Shown: positions 35,034-44,094, numbered from the stretch's first letter. The stretch is DNA of 53,578 nt from Methylocystis sp. (GCA_016178015.1 JACOUB010000016.1:1-53578), one strand, 5' to 3'. Translations and numbers: made by a program. The notes: a model not told the origin generated them from the sequence alone.

Positions 35034-36178
35034 AGGCGCGCGTTGTTGATTTTGGGGCGTTGTGCGCGATTTCTCCTCAGGCGTTGCGTGCATACGCTCA
35101 AGCAGAGGGTTGGGCGCCGGTCGAGCCCTATGGCAATCATTCTCACGTCTACGTGAAGGCAACTACTGGAAAGGAAATTATAATTCCAGGAACAGCTTCT
35201 CTCGGAGATTATGCGAGTGTTGTCGCAGAGCTTCTAAAGATTTTTTCTGAAACCGAAGGACGAGACGAACTCCAGGTTTACCGAGATTTGACCACAGCTG
35301 ACCGTGATGTCGTACGCATTCGTTCGCCAGAGGCTGAGAATGACGGCTCTGTGCGTGTCGGGGCGGGAGTGGACCTTGTGACCCATGCTCGTGACCTAGT
35401 TCTTTCGGCGGCTTGTGCGGCATGGAGTCCGCGTCCCACATACAGGGCCGGGAGAGTAAAGCAAGCTGACGATTACATGTCTCGCGTCCGCCTCGGTCAA
35501 ACGGAACAGGGGAGTTTCATCGTTACCCTGCTCGCCCCAGTTCCACCAGCCATCGAGCAAGCCGAATTCTGGCCGAGCGAAAACGAAGAACCGTACGAGC
35601 GCCTTGTCACCCGGCGTTTAGCCAGCAGCCTCGATGCGGCTGCGCAAGCCATAGAAAAGCACAATCTCGGCGCTGGCATCTCAATCTTCGAGAACGCTGT
35701 CCAGTATGGTGTAAGTGCAAATCTTTGCGAAGCGGCGGCAAATCTCAGCGATCAGGGCGATGGAGTCGAGGTTTCCATCACATGGGCACGAACGCGACCC
35801 ACTCCAAAATCGCGTTGGACAAGGACGTTTACGCGATCCGAAGGCGAAACGCTGCGGGAAGTCGCGCGTATTTTTCACGAAAAGCAACCGCGTCCAGATG
35901 AACAAGTTGAAGGTCTTATCGTTAAGCTCGCGCGAGACGAGCGTGACTTTGATGGCCGTGTCACGATGAAGGCCGTCGTCGATGGAAAGCTGATGTCGGT
36001 CCAAGCTCAGCTGCAGCCAAGAGATTATGATCTCGCTATTGAAGCGCATCGAATCCAGCAGCCCATCGCGACGACAGGAACGCTCGAGCGCATTGGACGA
36101 CGCTGGCGCCTCTCAACCCCAACAAATGTCCGTCTCGTTCAGGACGATGATCTAGATGACGTAAATAGCGGGCCGTAA
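35030..36178 (+). CDS. Unknown protein with HicA-like N-terminus, DUF4365 partner
   Basis: The 382-residue protein is not one I recognise. Its first 60-70 residues look like the HicA/YcfA double-stranded-RNA-binding fold: LRAYAQAEGWAPVEPYGNHSHVYV then GKEIIIPG, comparable in order to the HicA at 45726 (LVAALKKAGFEVLRIKGSHHFL then STVVPVH), with GNHSH in place of GSHH. The remaining 300 residues have no motif I can name and appear mainly alpha/beta without membrane segments or signal peptide. It overlaps the DUF4365 gene by four bases, and both form an island between cobS and cobT with lower GC. Confidence 0.7.
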   Translation: MKARVVDFGALCAISPQALRAYAQAEGWAPVEPYGNHSHVYVKATTGKEIIIPGTASLGDYASVVAELLKIFSETEGRDELQVYRDLTTADRDVVRIRSPEAENDGSVRVGAGVDLVTHARDLVLSAACAAWSPRPTYRAGRVKQADDYMSRVRLGQTEQGSFIVTLLAPVPPAIEQAEFWPSENEEPYERLVTRRLASSLDAAAQAIEKHNLGAGISIFENAVQYGVSANLCEAAANLSDQGDGVEVSITWARTRPTPKSRWTRTFTRSEGETLREVARIFHEKQPRPDEQVEGLIVKLARDERDFDGRVTMKAVVDGKLMSVQAQLQPRDYDLAIEAHRIQQPIATTGTLERIGRRWRLSTPTNVRLVQDDDLDDVNSGP

Positions 36179-36298
36179 GTCATACCGAATATTAGGCCGA
36201 ACCAAGGCGGCGATGTCTCATCAAGAAATTCAGAGCGCTTCGGGTAGCGGCATGGGCTTGCCTTGCATACCAGAATGACAGTGTCAGATTAAGATCCC

Positions 36299-38233
36299 AT
36301 GACCCCCACCAACCGCAGACCCTCCTCGCCCAAGGAAGCGCCGCAGGAGCCTTTCAAGCGCGCCGTCGCCGGCGCCATGCGCGCCATGGCCAAGACGCCG
36401 GAGCTCGAAGTGACCTTCGCGCCTGAGCGCACGTCGCTCATCGGCCCCGACGACAAAGCCAAGGCGCGGCTGCCGGAACCGCCGCGTAAGCTCACGGCGA
36501 AGGACGCGGCGATCGTGCGTGGGCACGCCGATGCCATCGCGCTGCGGCTCGCCTGCCACGACGACGCCATCCACCGCCGCCTCGCGCCGGCGACCGCGGA
36601 CGCCAGAGCCGCCTTCGACGCGCTCGAACAGGCGCGCGTCGAATCGATCGGCTCGCAGCGCATGACAGGCGTCGCCGCCAATATCGGCGCGATGCTCGAC
36701 GACCGCTACCAGCGCGCTCCATACGCAAGCGTCGCCAGTCGCGACGACGCGCCGCTCGAGGACGCCCTCGCGCTTCTGGCGCGCGAGCGTCTGACCGGCC
36801 TCGCCCCGCCGCCGCACGCCAAGAAGATCGTCGATCTCTGGCGCGGCTGGATCGAGGAACGGGCGGCGTCGAGTCTCGACCGGCTTGCGGGCGCGATTGA
36901 GGATCAGCGCGGCTTCGCGCAGCTCGTCCATCGCTTGCTCGCCAGTCTCGAGATGGCGAACGAAAATGCGGGCAAGGACGACGAAGCCGACGCGGCGCGC
37001 GAAGACGAACCGCAAAATTCCGACAAGAACGAAGGGGAGGACGCGGAGAACGAGCAGGACGCCGGCGGCGCGGACATGCAGACGGCGCGCGCCTCCGAGG
37101 ATGCGACGCGGGAAGGCGAGAGCGAAGCCGCCGAGGCGCCTTATGACGCAGCCATGGACGAGGCCGACTCGGGCGACCTCGAGGACGCCCGCGCCGCGCG
37201 CCGGCCGTCGGCTTCGCCGTTCGAACGCGGCGAGTCGGATTATATGGCCTACACCACGAAATTCGACGAGACCGTCAAAGCCGAGGAACTCTGCGAGATC
37301 GACGAACTCGACCGGCTGCGCGCCTATCTCGACAAGCAATTGCTGCATCTTTCCTCGGTGGTCGGCCGTCTCACCAACCGCCTGCAACGGCGCCTGATGG
37401 CGCAGCAGAACCGCGCCTGGGAATTCGATCTCGAGGAGGGGATGCTCGATCCGGCGCGCCTGTCGCGGATCGTTATCGACCCGCAGCAGCCGCTGTCCTT
37501 CAAACGCGAGAAGGACATGGATTTCCGCGACACGGTGGTGACCTTGCTCATCGACAATTCCGGCTCGATGCGCGGGCGCCCGATCACCGTGGCGGCGACC
37601 TGCGCCGATATTCTGGCGCGCACCCTGGAGCGCTGCGGCGTGAAGGTGGAGATTTTGGGCTTCACCACCAAGACATGGAAAGGCGGCCAATCGCGCGAAG
37701 CCTGGATCGCCGCCGGCAAGGCGCCCAATCCCGGCCGGCTCAATGATATTCGCCACATCATCTACAAGGCGGCCGACGCGCCATGGCGGCGCGCCCGCCG
37801 CAATCTCGGGTTGATGATGCGCGAGGGGCTGCTGAAGGAAAACATCGACGGCGAGGCGCTCGATTGGGCGCATCGGCGGCTGCTGGCGCGGCCCGAGCAG
37901 CGGCGCATCTTGATGATGATCTCGGACGGCGCGCCGGTCGACGATTCGACGCTTTCGGTCAATCCCGGCAATTATCTCGAACGCCACCTGCGTTACGTGA
38001 TCCACGAGATTGAGGCGCGCTCGCCGGTCGAACTGATCGCCATCGGCATCGGCCATGACGTAACGCGCTATTATCGCCGCGCCGTGACGATCGTCGACGC
38101 CGAGGAGCTGGGCGGCGCGATGACCGAAAAACTCGCCGAGCTGTTCGGCGAGAACGCCGCCGTCGCCGCGCCGCCGCCGATCGCGGCCGTGCGCGGCCGG
38201 CCCGCGTCCCGAGGCGGCCCAGCGCTGCACTGA
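36299..38233 (+). CDS. cobT: Cobaltochelatase subunit CobT
   Basis: CobT partners with CobS in the cobalt chelatase. The 644-residue protein has an N-terminal CobT domain, a strongly acidic middle (about 215-290, rich in Glu/Asp and Ala), and a C-terminal von Willebrand A domain with the MIDAS motif DNSGSMRG (Asp419) and later [10 protein letters not shown]. The start at 36299 has AAG-type sequence upstream but no strong ribosome site. Its separation from cobS by the DUF4365 island means it depends on read-through or on a promoter in the 120 bases before it. Confidence 0.96.
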   Translation: MTPTNRRPSSPKEAPQEPFKRAVAGAMRAMAKTPELEVTFAPERTSLIGPDDKAKARLPEPPRKLTAKDAAIVRGHADAIALRLACHDDAIHRRLAPATADARAAFDALEQARVESIGSQRMTGVAANIGAMLDDRYQRAPYASVASRDDAPLEDALALLARERLTGLAPPPHAKKIVDLWRGWIEERAASSLDRLAGAIEDQRGFAQLVHRLLASLEMANENAGKDDEADAAREDEPQNSDKNEGEDAENEQDAGGADMQTARASEDATREGESEAAEAPYDAAMDEADSGDLEDARAARRPSASPFERGESDYMAYTTKFDETVKAEELCEIDELDRLRAYLDKQLLHLSSVVGRLTNRLQRRLMAQQNRAWEFDLEEGMLDPARLSRIVIDPQQPLSFKREKDMDFRDTVVTLLIDNSGSMRGRPITVAATCADILARTLERCGVKVEILGFTTKTWKGGQSREAWIAAGKAPNPGRLNDIRHIIYKAADAPWRRARRNLGLMMREGLLKENIDGEALDWAHRRLLARPEQRRILMMISDGAPVDDSTLSVNPGNYLERHLRYVIHEIEARSPVELIAIGIGHDVTRYYRRAVTIVDAEELGGAMTEKLAELFGENAAVAAPPPIAAVRGRPASRGGPALH

Positions 38234-38432
38234 GCGAAGCTCCAGCCCCGACCTTTGCAACCATCGTCGCACGCCCGACGACGCATGGCCGCCAGGCCGC
38301 GATAACGGTTTATTAACCCTCCAGAACGATCTTGTGGCTTGGAACCAAGACGATGGCTTCGGCATTTACCTTGGCGCGGCATGGTCCAAACAGAGGGATG
38401 CCGTGCGCCTGTCGGCGATTGGGGAGTTTCCA

Positions 38433-38585
38433 ATGACGAACTTCGGCCAAGGTCACAATGCCGAATCGGCGGCTAAGCCCAGGCGAACGCTGGACGCCCA
38501 GAGAGTTGTTTGCGTCGCCGCAATCTTTTCGATCGCTTCGCTGCCGTTGCTTTTGAGCGTCGCGCTGTCAATCTGGGGCGCGTGA
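38433..38585 (+). CDS. Small single-span membrane protein
   Basis: A 50-residue ORF starts at an ATG with GGGGAG 6 bases upstream. It has a polar N-terminus and one hydrophobic helix (VCVAAIFSIASLPLLLSVALSI) ending just before the stop. The start at 38334 in the same frame is possible but lacks a ribosome site. I do not recognise the family and the call depends on the helix and ribosome-binding site. Confidence 0.5.
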   Translation: MTNFGQGHNAESAAKPRRTLDAQRVVCVAAIFSIASLPLLLSVALSIWGA

Positions 38586-38762
38586 GAGCGGCGAGCGCAG
38601 GGTCTTCGGCGAGGGCGAGGGCGGCGGTTGCGCTTTGCGCGACTTGAACTTTCCCGCGGGACAAAAAAAGCCGGCGGCGAACTTAAGCGCGGCGAGAAAC
38701 AAGCGCGCCGCTCGGAAATCCGCACGGCCTTCCCTCACGTCACGCCGGCGCTGAAAAAGGCG

Positions 38763-38838
38763 TGGTGGAGCTGGGGGGATTCGAACCCCCGACCTCTGCA
38801 GTGCGATTGCAGCGCTCTCCCATCTGAGCTACAGCCCC
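38763..38838 (-). tRNA. tRNA-Ala (anticodon CGC)
   Basis: Read on the minus strand, the 76 bases fold into a full cloverleaf: acceptor GGGGCTG with CAGCTCC, D-arm GCTC..GAGC, anticodon stem CTGCA/TGCAG with loop ATCGCAC (anticodon CGC, reading GCG), and T-arm GGGGG/CCCCC with TTCGAAT. The 3' CCA is encoded. It has no tRNA neighbours. Confidence 0.97.
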
Positions 38839-39099
38839 GCTCCGTCCCGCTGCCTATACTTAGCCCCATGGGCTGTCAATCGGGCGTCTGGCCTCACGAA
38901 ATCCGCCGTTCGCTCAACGCCGAAACCATGACCGGCGCCAGCCGACGCGGGCGTTACGGAATTCGTTGCAAGGCGCGGCGCAGCGCTTTTTAAGCGAATG
39001 GTCTTCCGCAGCCATGCTCGGCTGATTTGTTAGGGATTGCGGCGGCCGGGCTGGAAGGATAGACACCTCTGTCGACGATCAATTGTTGGAACCCGCACG

Positions 39100-39399
39100 A
39101 TGCAATACGCAGTGGTCAATCTTCTCGTCACCATCATCGACCTCTATTGGTGGGTCGTCATCATCATGGCGGTCATGTCCTGGTTGATCGCCTTCGATGT
39201 CGTGAATACGCGTTCGCGGGCCGTCTATTCGCTCTGGAATGCGTTGAACGCCTTGACGGAGCCGGTGTTGTGGCCGATCCGCCGAATCTTGCCCAATTTC
39301 GGCGGCCTGGATGTTTCTCCGATCGTGTTGCTGCTGGCCCTGTCCTTCCTGAGGGATTTGATCAGCAGGGGCGTCGGCGGCCAGCTTGCCCTGGGCTGA
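39100..39399 (+). CDS. YggT family membrane protein
   Basis: The 99-residue protein has two hydrophobic regions (about 5-30 and 68-92) and the family motif VLWPIRRILPNFGGLDVSPIV. YggT proteins are small inner-membrane proteins associated with cell shape, osmotic resistance or division-site factors in different bacteria. The next gene (DUF167) overlaps its 3' end by 14 bases, a conserved pairing. Confidence 0.92.
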   Translation: MQYAVVNLLVTIIDLYWWVVIIMAVMSWLIAFDVVNTRSRAVYSLWNALNALTEPVLWPIRRILPNFGGLDVSPIVLLLALSFLRDLISRGVGGQLALG

Positions 39400-39736
39400 A
39401 TCAGACGCCGACCCGCCGGCGGCGTGGAGCGCGCAAGCGGGCGGCGTCGCCCTTTGGGTGCGCCTCACCCCTAAAGGCGGACGCGACGCGCTCGAGGGCG
39501 TGGCGACGCTCGCCGATGGCCGCCCCGTCCTGAAGGCGCGGGTGCGCGCTCCGCCCGAGGACGGGCGCGCCAATGCGGCGCTCATCGAACTCGTCGCTGC
39601 GGTCCTCGCGACGCCGCGCCGGTCGGTGTCTATCGCCTCCGGCCATAGCGGGCGCGTCAAGAAACTGGTTATCGCCGGCGATCCCGTCGAGCTCCTGAAA
39701 GCGTTGGAGAAAGCCGGCGCGCCAAACAACGGTTGA
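39386..39736 (+). CDS. DUF167 (YggU) family protein
   Basis: The 116-residue protein has the DUF167 core: LWVRLTPKGGRDALEGV, LKARVRAPPEDGRANAALIELVA in two parts, and VSIASGHSGRVKKLVIAG. The function is unknown; the family is widespread and conserved. The start overlaps yggT, indicating translational coupling; a shorter start further in is possible, as the first 20 residues are not conserved-looking. Confidence 0.9.
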   Translation: MPWAESDADPPAAWSAQAGGVALWVRLTPKGGRDALEGVATLADGRPVLKARVRAPPEDGRANAALIELVAAVLATPRRSVSIASGHSGRVKKLVIAGDPVELLKALEKAGAPNNG

Positions 39737-39739
39737 CGC

Positions 39740-40810
39740 ATGACCAAGTCGAATATTGCAACCAAGTCCAACATCGGCAATTTCTTCGAGGATTTCTCGC
39801 TCGGGCAACTCATCCGCCACGCCGCGCCGCGCACGATCGCCGCCGGCGAGGTGGCGCTCTACACCGCGCTCTATGGTCCGCGCTTCGCCGTGCAATCCTC
39901 GCAGGCCTTCGCGCAAGCGATCGGCTACCCGCAAGCCCCGATCGACGACATCCTCGTGTTTCACATCGTGCTCGGCAAGACCGTGCCGGACATATCGCTG
40001 AACGCCATCGCCAATCTCGGCTATGCCGATTTGCGGTTCCTGGCGCCGGTCTACGCCGGCGATACGATCGCCGCGACCTCCGAGGTGATCGGCCTCAAGG
40101 AGAACTCCAACAAGGAGACCGGCGTCGTCTATGTGCGCTCGACCGGGCGCAATCAGCGCGGCGCGACCGTGCTCGACTATGCGCGCTGGGTCATGGTGCG
40201 CAAGCGCGAGCGCGATGCGCCGACGCCGCCCGAGACGATTCCGGCGCTGCCCAAGGCCGTGGCGCCCGCCGATTTGGGACGCGCCTGTCCGCCCATCGAG
40301 ACGAGCGCCTACGACCGCGTCCTCGCCGGTTCGCCCTATTTCTGGACCGATTACACTGTCGGCGAGAAGATCGACCACATCGACGGCATGACGGTCGAGG
40401 AGGCCGAGCATCAGATCGCCACGCGCCTCTACCAGAACAACTCGAAGGTTCACTTCAACCAGTTCTACGAGGCGCAGGGACGGTTCAAACGCCGCATCAT
40501 CTACGGCGGCCATGTGATTTCGCTGGCGCGGGCTTTGTCTTTCAACGGGCTCGAGAACGCCTTTCATATCGCGGCGATCAACGGCGGCCGCCATGTCAAC
40601 CCGTTGTTTGCCGGCGATACCGTGTTCGCCTGGAGCGAGGTGCTCGACAAGGCCGAAATCCCGGGACGCCGCGACGTCGCCGCCTTGCGGCTGCGCACCG
40701 TCGCCACCAAGGATCGCCCCTGCGCGGACTTCCCCTTGCTTGGCGCCGACGGCAAGCCGGACCCCTCCGTGCTGCTCGATCTCGATTATTGGGCGCTGCT
40801 GCCGAGGTGA
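39740..40810 (+). CDS. Mesaconyl-CoA hydratase (MaoC type)
   Basis: The 356-residue protein has two hot-dog MaoC-like domains, with GNFFEDFSLGQLIRHAAPRT at the N-terminus, DDILVFHIVLGKTVPDISLNA, and YVRSTGRNQRGATVLDYARWVM in the first, and IYGGHVISLARALSFNG in the second. This is the form of the mesaconyl-C1-CoA hydratase (beta-methylmalyl-CoA dehydratase) of the ethylmalonyl-CoA pathway, which regenerates glyoxylate for the serine cycle. Length fits. It starts 3 bases after the DUF167 stop, so all three genes may be co-transcribed. A REP unit begins 36 bases downstream. Confidence 0.88.
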   Translation: MTKSNIATKSNIGNFFEDFSLGQLIRHAAPRTIAAGEVALYTALYGPRFAVQSSQAFAQAIGYPQAPIDDILVFHIVLGKTVPDISLNAIANLGYADLRFLAPVYAGDTIAATSEVIGLKENSNKETGVVYVRSTGRNQRGATVLDYARWVMVRKRERDAPTPPETIPALPKAVAPADLGRACPPIETSAYDRVLAGSPYFWTDYTVGEKIDHIDGMTVEEAEHQIATRLYQNNSKVHFNQFYEAQGRFKRRIIYGGHVISLARALSFNGLENAFHIAAINGGRHVNPLFAGDTVFAWSEVLDKAEIPGRRDVAALRLRTVATKDRPCADFPLLGADGKPDPSVLLDLDYWALLPR

Positions 40811-40845
40811 TGAAAGTAGCCCAGGGGCTTGAACGCATCCAATTT

Positions 40846-40868
40846 GGACCGCGAGCCTTCAGGCTCGC
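40846..40868 (+). repeat. REP unit 5' of the transposase gene
   Basis: One 23-base unit (GGACC, then the GCGAGCC-TTCA-GGCTCGC hairpin), 26 bases upstream of the transposase start. It is the left half of a pair whose right half is at 41461. Confidence 0.92.
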
Positions 40869-40894
40869 AAATCGAACTGAAAGATTGGCTCAGC

Positions 40895-41470
40895 ATGAGC
40901 GCCGATCACGGTCCTAAAGGATGGCATTCGCGCGGCTACCTTCCCCACTTCGATTCACCGGAATGCATCCAGCACGTCGTCTTCAGAACGGCCAGGAGCA
41001 TCCCCAAGGCGCTCCTGGCGGCTTTGCAAAGTGAAAGCCGCTCCCAAACGGAGAAAATTGACGCCTATCTCGACCGATCTGAGGGCGAGCGGCCCTTGGC
41101 CGAGCCAGACCTGGCGAAGATCGTCGAAGGCGCCATCCGTCATTTCGATGGCGTCAGATATCGGCTCTTTGCGTGGTGCGTGATGCCAAATCACGTCCAT
41201 GTCGTTGCCGAAACCATCGCCGAATTTTCGTTTGGAAATACGGTTCGAAGTTGGAAGGCCTTTAGCGCCGCGAAGATTAACCGCGCCACCGGAGCCCATG
41301 GGCCTTTTTGGGCCCCGGATTATTTCGACCGCTATATGCGCAATCAGGACGATTTGGCGCGAACCGTCGCTTACGTCGAGCGCAATCCGGTCGCTGCCGG
41401 TCTTGCCGCCGCGCCGGCCGATTGGCCCTGGTCATCCGCGCGTCTGAGCAAGGAAGAGTTGCGAGCCTGA
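40895..41470 (+). CDS. REP-associated tyrosine transposase (RAYT)
   Basis: The 191-residue protein belongs to the Y1/HUH single-strand transposases linked to REP sequences. It has RGYLPHFD at the N-terminus, the HUH motif MPNHVHVV (His100, His102), and YFDRYMRN with the likely nucleophile Tyr143, followed by VAYVERNPVAAGL. RAYTs nick and mobilise REP hairpins as single strands. The stop codon lies inside the right-hand REP unit, and the gene is framed by inverted REP halves, as in a REPtron. The ATG at 40895 is taken because the longer frame reads through the left REP. This is the probable source of the REP pairs at 3057, 8839 and 22504. Confidence 0.93.
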   Translation: MSADHGPKGWHSRGYLPHFDSPECIQHVVFRTARSIPKALLAALQSESRSQTEKIDAYLDRSEGERPLAEPDLAKIVEGAIRHFDGVRYRLFAWCVMPNHVHVVAETIAEFSFGNTVRSWKAFSAAKINRATGAHGPFWAPDYFDRYMRNQDDLARTVAYVERNPVAAGLAAAPADWPWSSARLSKEELRA

Positions 41471-41519
41471 AGGCTCGCGGTCCGGGTTGCGGAAGCGGAC
41501 CGCGAGGCTTCGGCCTCGC
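41461..41519. repeat. REP units 3' of the transposase gene, one variant
   Basis: An inverted REP unit lies at 41461-41483, containing the transposase stop codon. A second, plus-oriented unit at 41497-41519 has the same GGACC head but hairpin GCGAGGC-TTCG-GCCTCGC, a variant of the family in stem and loop. Confidence 0.88.
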
Positions 41520-41530
41520 ATGGTTCGCCG

Positions 41531-42037
41531 TCACGGCCCTTCGTCGATCAAACGCCGCGCCGTCGCGAGTGGCAGGAACAGGTTCTTCGGCTTGGCCGCG
41601 AAGGGCGTGAAGAGATGCTTGCGATAGAAAGCCGCAGCCGCGTCGTCGATGGCGTCGGCGAAGATCGCATGCGCGCCGATGGGCGATGCGCAGATGCGCG
41701 CGATGGCGTCGTAAAGCAGCATGGCGCCGACGCCCTGCCCTTCGAAGGCGACATCCCGCGCGAGCCAGCCGATGAGCACCGCCGGAACGGTTGGATAGCG
41801 CGGCAGGTTGCCGGCCATCTCGGACGGAATTTCGGCAAGCGGAATATTGCTCGCCGACAGCGTGTAGAAGCCGGCGAGCTTTTCGCTTTCCGTTTCGGTG
41901 AGAATATAGCAGGCGGCGTAATTGCGCTTCACATCTTGCGAAACGACGGCGCGAAAATAATGGTCGATCTTTTCATTGCCGCTCGCGAACTTGCTTCGGT
42001 CGCGCGCCCCGAGCGCTTGCGAATAAAAACGGCTCAC
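41531..42037 (-). CDS. GNAT acetyltransferase toxin, TacT-like
   Basis: The 168-residue protein is a GNAT-fold acetyltransferase of the toxin type: acetyl-CoA motif RDVAFEGQGVGAMLLYDA, a substrate Tyr in AAFYRKHLF, and length of the TacT/AtaT group, which acetylate aminoacyl-tRNA and stop translation. Its start overlaps the antitoxin stop (ATGA, 42034-42037). Whether it is active is unknown, but all motifs look intact. It sits directly next to the RAYT/REP locus. Confidence 0.9.
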   Translation of the reverse strand: MSRFYSQALGARDRSKFASGNEKIDHYFRAVVSQDVKRNYAACYILTETESEKLAGFYTLSASNIPLAEIPSEMAGNLPRYPTVPAVLIGWLARDVAFEGQGVGAMLLYDAIARICASPIGAHAIFADAIDDAAAAFYRKHLFTPFAAKPKNLFLPLATARRLIDEGP

Positions 42038-42312
42038 CGCATCTCGACGTTTTTGGCGTGCAACGTTTTGGCCGCCCGCAGCGCGTCATTGGGCTGCGGC
42101 GGGTCGATGAGGCTTTGCGCGAACACGCGTTGATCCTGCGCCGAGAGGCGGATGATCTCCTCCTCCTCGATCGCCTTGCGCGCGGCGTCGTGAGCGGCGC
42201 TCACCACGAAGTCCGTGATGGAGCGGCCCTTCAATTCCGCGGCGCGCTTCACAGTCGCGTAGATTCTGGCGGGAAGCCGCGCTTCGAGGCGGGCGGGTTG
42301 GTCTTTGTTCAT
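42034..42312 (-). CDS. DUF1778 ribbon-helix-helix antitoxin, TacA-like
   Basis: The 92-residue protein has an N-terminal ribbon-helix-helix (PARLEARLPARIYATVKRAAELKGRSITDFV in two parts), the DUF1778 pattern, and a C-terminal toxin-binding tail. It is upstream of the GNAT toxin and overlaps it by four bases. The family represses its own promoter and neutralises the acetyltransferase. A 17-base inverted repeat 12 bases upstream of the start is a likely operator. Confidence 0.92.
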   Translation of the reverse strand: MNKDQPARLEARLPARIYATVKRAAELKGRSITDFVVSAAHDAARKAIEEEEIIRLSAQDQRVFAQSLIDPPQPNDALRAAKTLHAKNVEMR

Positions 42313-42324
42313 AGTTGGAGAAAA

Positions 42325-42341
42325 TACGGCAGTTTGCCGTA
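42325..42341. promoter_or_regulatory. Probable operator of the GNAT toxin-antitoxin pair
   Basis: TACGGCA-GTT-TGCCGTA, a perfect 7-bp inverted repeat with a 3-base centre, lies 12 bases upstream of the antitoxin start. It fits the size and place of ribbon-helix-helix operators. There is no experimental support here. Confidence 0.5.
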
Positions 42342-42373
42342 ATGATCAAGGATCAGTTCGGCCGGGCGCGAAC

Positions 42374-42554
42374 CCTTCTCCCATGGAATGGGAGAAGGTG
42401 GCGCGGAGCGCCGGATGAGGGTCGCCGCGATTTCCGCAATGCGTCGAGATTACGCTGGACCGTTGCGCCTGACCTGCATTTTTGCCGACGCGGCCTGCGC
42501 CCTCATCCGAGCCGACTTCGTCGGCCCGCCTTCTCCCGTTCCACGGGAGAAGGG
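42374..42554. repeat. Head-to-head CCTTCTCCCG repeats with about 75-bp spacer
   Basis: Copies at 42374-42422 and 42497-42554 face each other across about 75 bases in the gap between the toxin-antitoxin operator and dnaB. It has the same plan as 29496-29685. No gene is seen in the gap. Confidence 0.88.
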
Positions 42555-42588
42555 ACGCGCGCCCTGCTTGTGCCCGTAATCGCGAAGC

Positions 42589-44094
42589 TCACATCCTTGC
42601 CGGCATCTTGTCCTCTTCGGCCAGGTTGGAGAAGCGCGTTACTTCCGCCTCGAAGGCGAGCTGGACCATGCCGGTCGGGCCATGGCGTTGCTTGCCGATG
42701 ATGGCCTCGGCGCGGCCGTGCGCCCGCTCCATCTCGCTCATCCAGGCGATGTGCTCCTCGGTGCCTTCGCGCGGCTCGCGGTTTCTTAAGTAGTATTCCT
42801 CGCGATAGACGAAGATGACGACGTCGGCGTCCTGCTCGATCGATCCTGATTCGCGCAGGTCCGAGAGCTGCGGGCGCTTGTCGTCGCGGCTCTCCACCTG
42901 CCGCGACAGCTGCGACAGCGCGAGGATAGGAACATTCAGCTCCTTGGCCAGGGCCTTGAGGCCGGTGGTGATCTCGGTGAGCTCCTGGACGCGATTTTCG
43001 GCGCGCGCGCGCGAGCCCGACAGCAGCTGAATATAATCCACGACCAGGACATCGAGGCCGCGCTGGCGTTTTAAGCGGCGCGCCCGCGCGGTCAGTTGCG
43101 CGATCGAGATGCCGCCGCTCTGGTCGATGAAGAACGGGATGTTCTGCATGTCGCGCGCCGCGTCGGTGATGCGGCGGAAATCGTCCTCGTTGATGTCGCC
43201 GCGCCGGATTTTATACGAAGGCACGCCCGATTGCTCGGCGATGATGCGCGTCGCCAGTTGCTCGGACGACATTTCGAGCGAGAAGAAGCCGATCAAGCCG
43301 CCGTCGATGGTCTTGTGCGCGCCGTCCGGCTCGACCTCGTAGCGATAGGCCTTGGCGATGTTGAAGGCGATATTGGTGGCGAGCGCCGTCTTGCCCATGC
43401 CGGGGCGCCCGGCCAGAATGATGAGGTCGGACTTTTGCAATCCGCCCATCTTGTCGTCGAGATCGACGAGGCCGGTCGCCATGCCGGAGAGATGGCCATC
43501 GCGCTGATAGGCGCTGCTCGCCATGTCGATGGCGACGGTCAGCGCGTCCGAAAAGCGCTCGAAGCCGCCGTCGTAGCGGCCGGTTTCGGCCACCGCGTAG
43601 AGCTTGCGTTCGGCCTCTTCGATCTGTTGACGAGGCGGCGCGTCCACCGGCGAATCATAGGCGGTGTTGACGATGTCCTCGCCGATGACGATCAACTCGC
43701 GCCGCACGGCGAGATCGTGGATGGTGCGGCCATAATCTTCGGCGTTGATGATGGTGGTCGCTTCCGCAGCCAGGCGCGCCAGATAGGCCTGCACGGCGAT
43801 CCCGCCGGGAAGCTGGATGTCGCCGAGGAAGGTCTTGAGCGTGACGACCGTCGCGAGTTTCCCGGCGCGGATGAGCTGCGCGCTCACCTCATAGATGCGC
43901 CGGTGCAGTTCCTCCGAAAAATGGGCCGGTTGCAGGAAGTCGGAGACGCGGTCGAAGGCGTCGTTGTTGATGAGGATGGCGCCGAGCAGCGCCTGTTCCG
44001 CCTCGAGATTGTGCGGCGGCGTGCGATAGGAGGGCGGTTCCGGCGCCGCGACCTGCAATACGCGCCGGCCCGGCAATTGTTCGATTGCTGGCAT
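42589..44094 (-). CDS. dnaB: Replicative DNA helicase DnaB
   Basis: DnaB unwinds DNA at the replication fork as a hexamer. The 501-residue protein has the N-terminal primase-interaction domain (PPHNLEAEQALLGAILIN) and the RecA-like motor with Walker A LAGRPGMGKTALATNIA, Walker B LDVLVVDYIQLLSG and DLRESGSIEQDADV. The ATG at 44094 fits the family, but there is no Shine-Dalgarno sequence in front of it: a heptanucleotide repeat array begins 9 bases upstream. The frame stays open through the array to a GTG at 44223, which would add a repetitive N-terminus. rplI, often adjacent, is absent. Confidence 0.96.
   Translation of the reverse strand: MPAIEQLPGRRVLQVAAPEPPSYRTPPHNLEAEQALLGAILINNDAFDRVSDFLQPAHFSEELHRRIYEVSAQLIRAGKLATVVTLKTFLGDIQLPGGIAVQAYLARLAAEATTIINAEDYGRTIHDLAVRRELIVIGEDIVNTAYDSPVDAPPRQQIEEAERKLYAVAETGRYDGGFERFSDALTVAIDMASSAYQRDGHLSGMATGLVDLDDKMGGLQKSDLIILAGRPGMGKTALATNIAFNIAKAYRYEVEPDGAHKTIDGGLIGFFSLEMSSEQLATRIIAEQSGVPSYKIRRGDINEDDFRRITDAARDMQNIPFFIDQSGGISIAQLTARARRLKRQRGLDVLVVDYIQLLSGSRARAENRVQELTEITTGLKALAKELNVPILALSQLSRQVESRDDKRPQLSDLRESGSIEQDADVVIFVYREEYYLRNREPREGTEEHIAWMSEMERAHGRAEAIIGKQRHGPTGMVQLAFEAEVTRFSNLAEEDKMPARM

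Noticed and set aside
38839-39099. Small ORFs between the tRNA and yggT
   Set aside because: The only long frame overlaps the tRNA and has no recognisable features.
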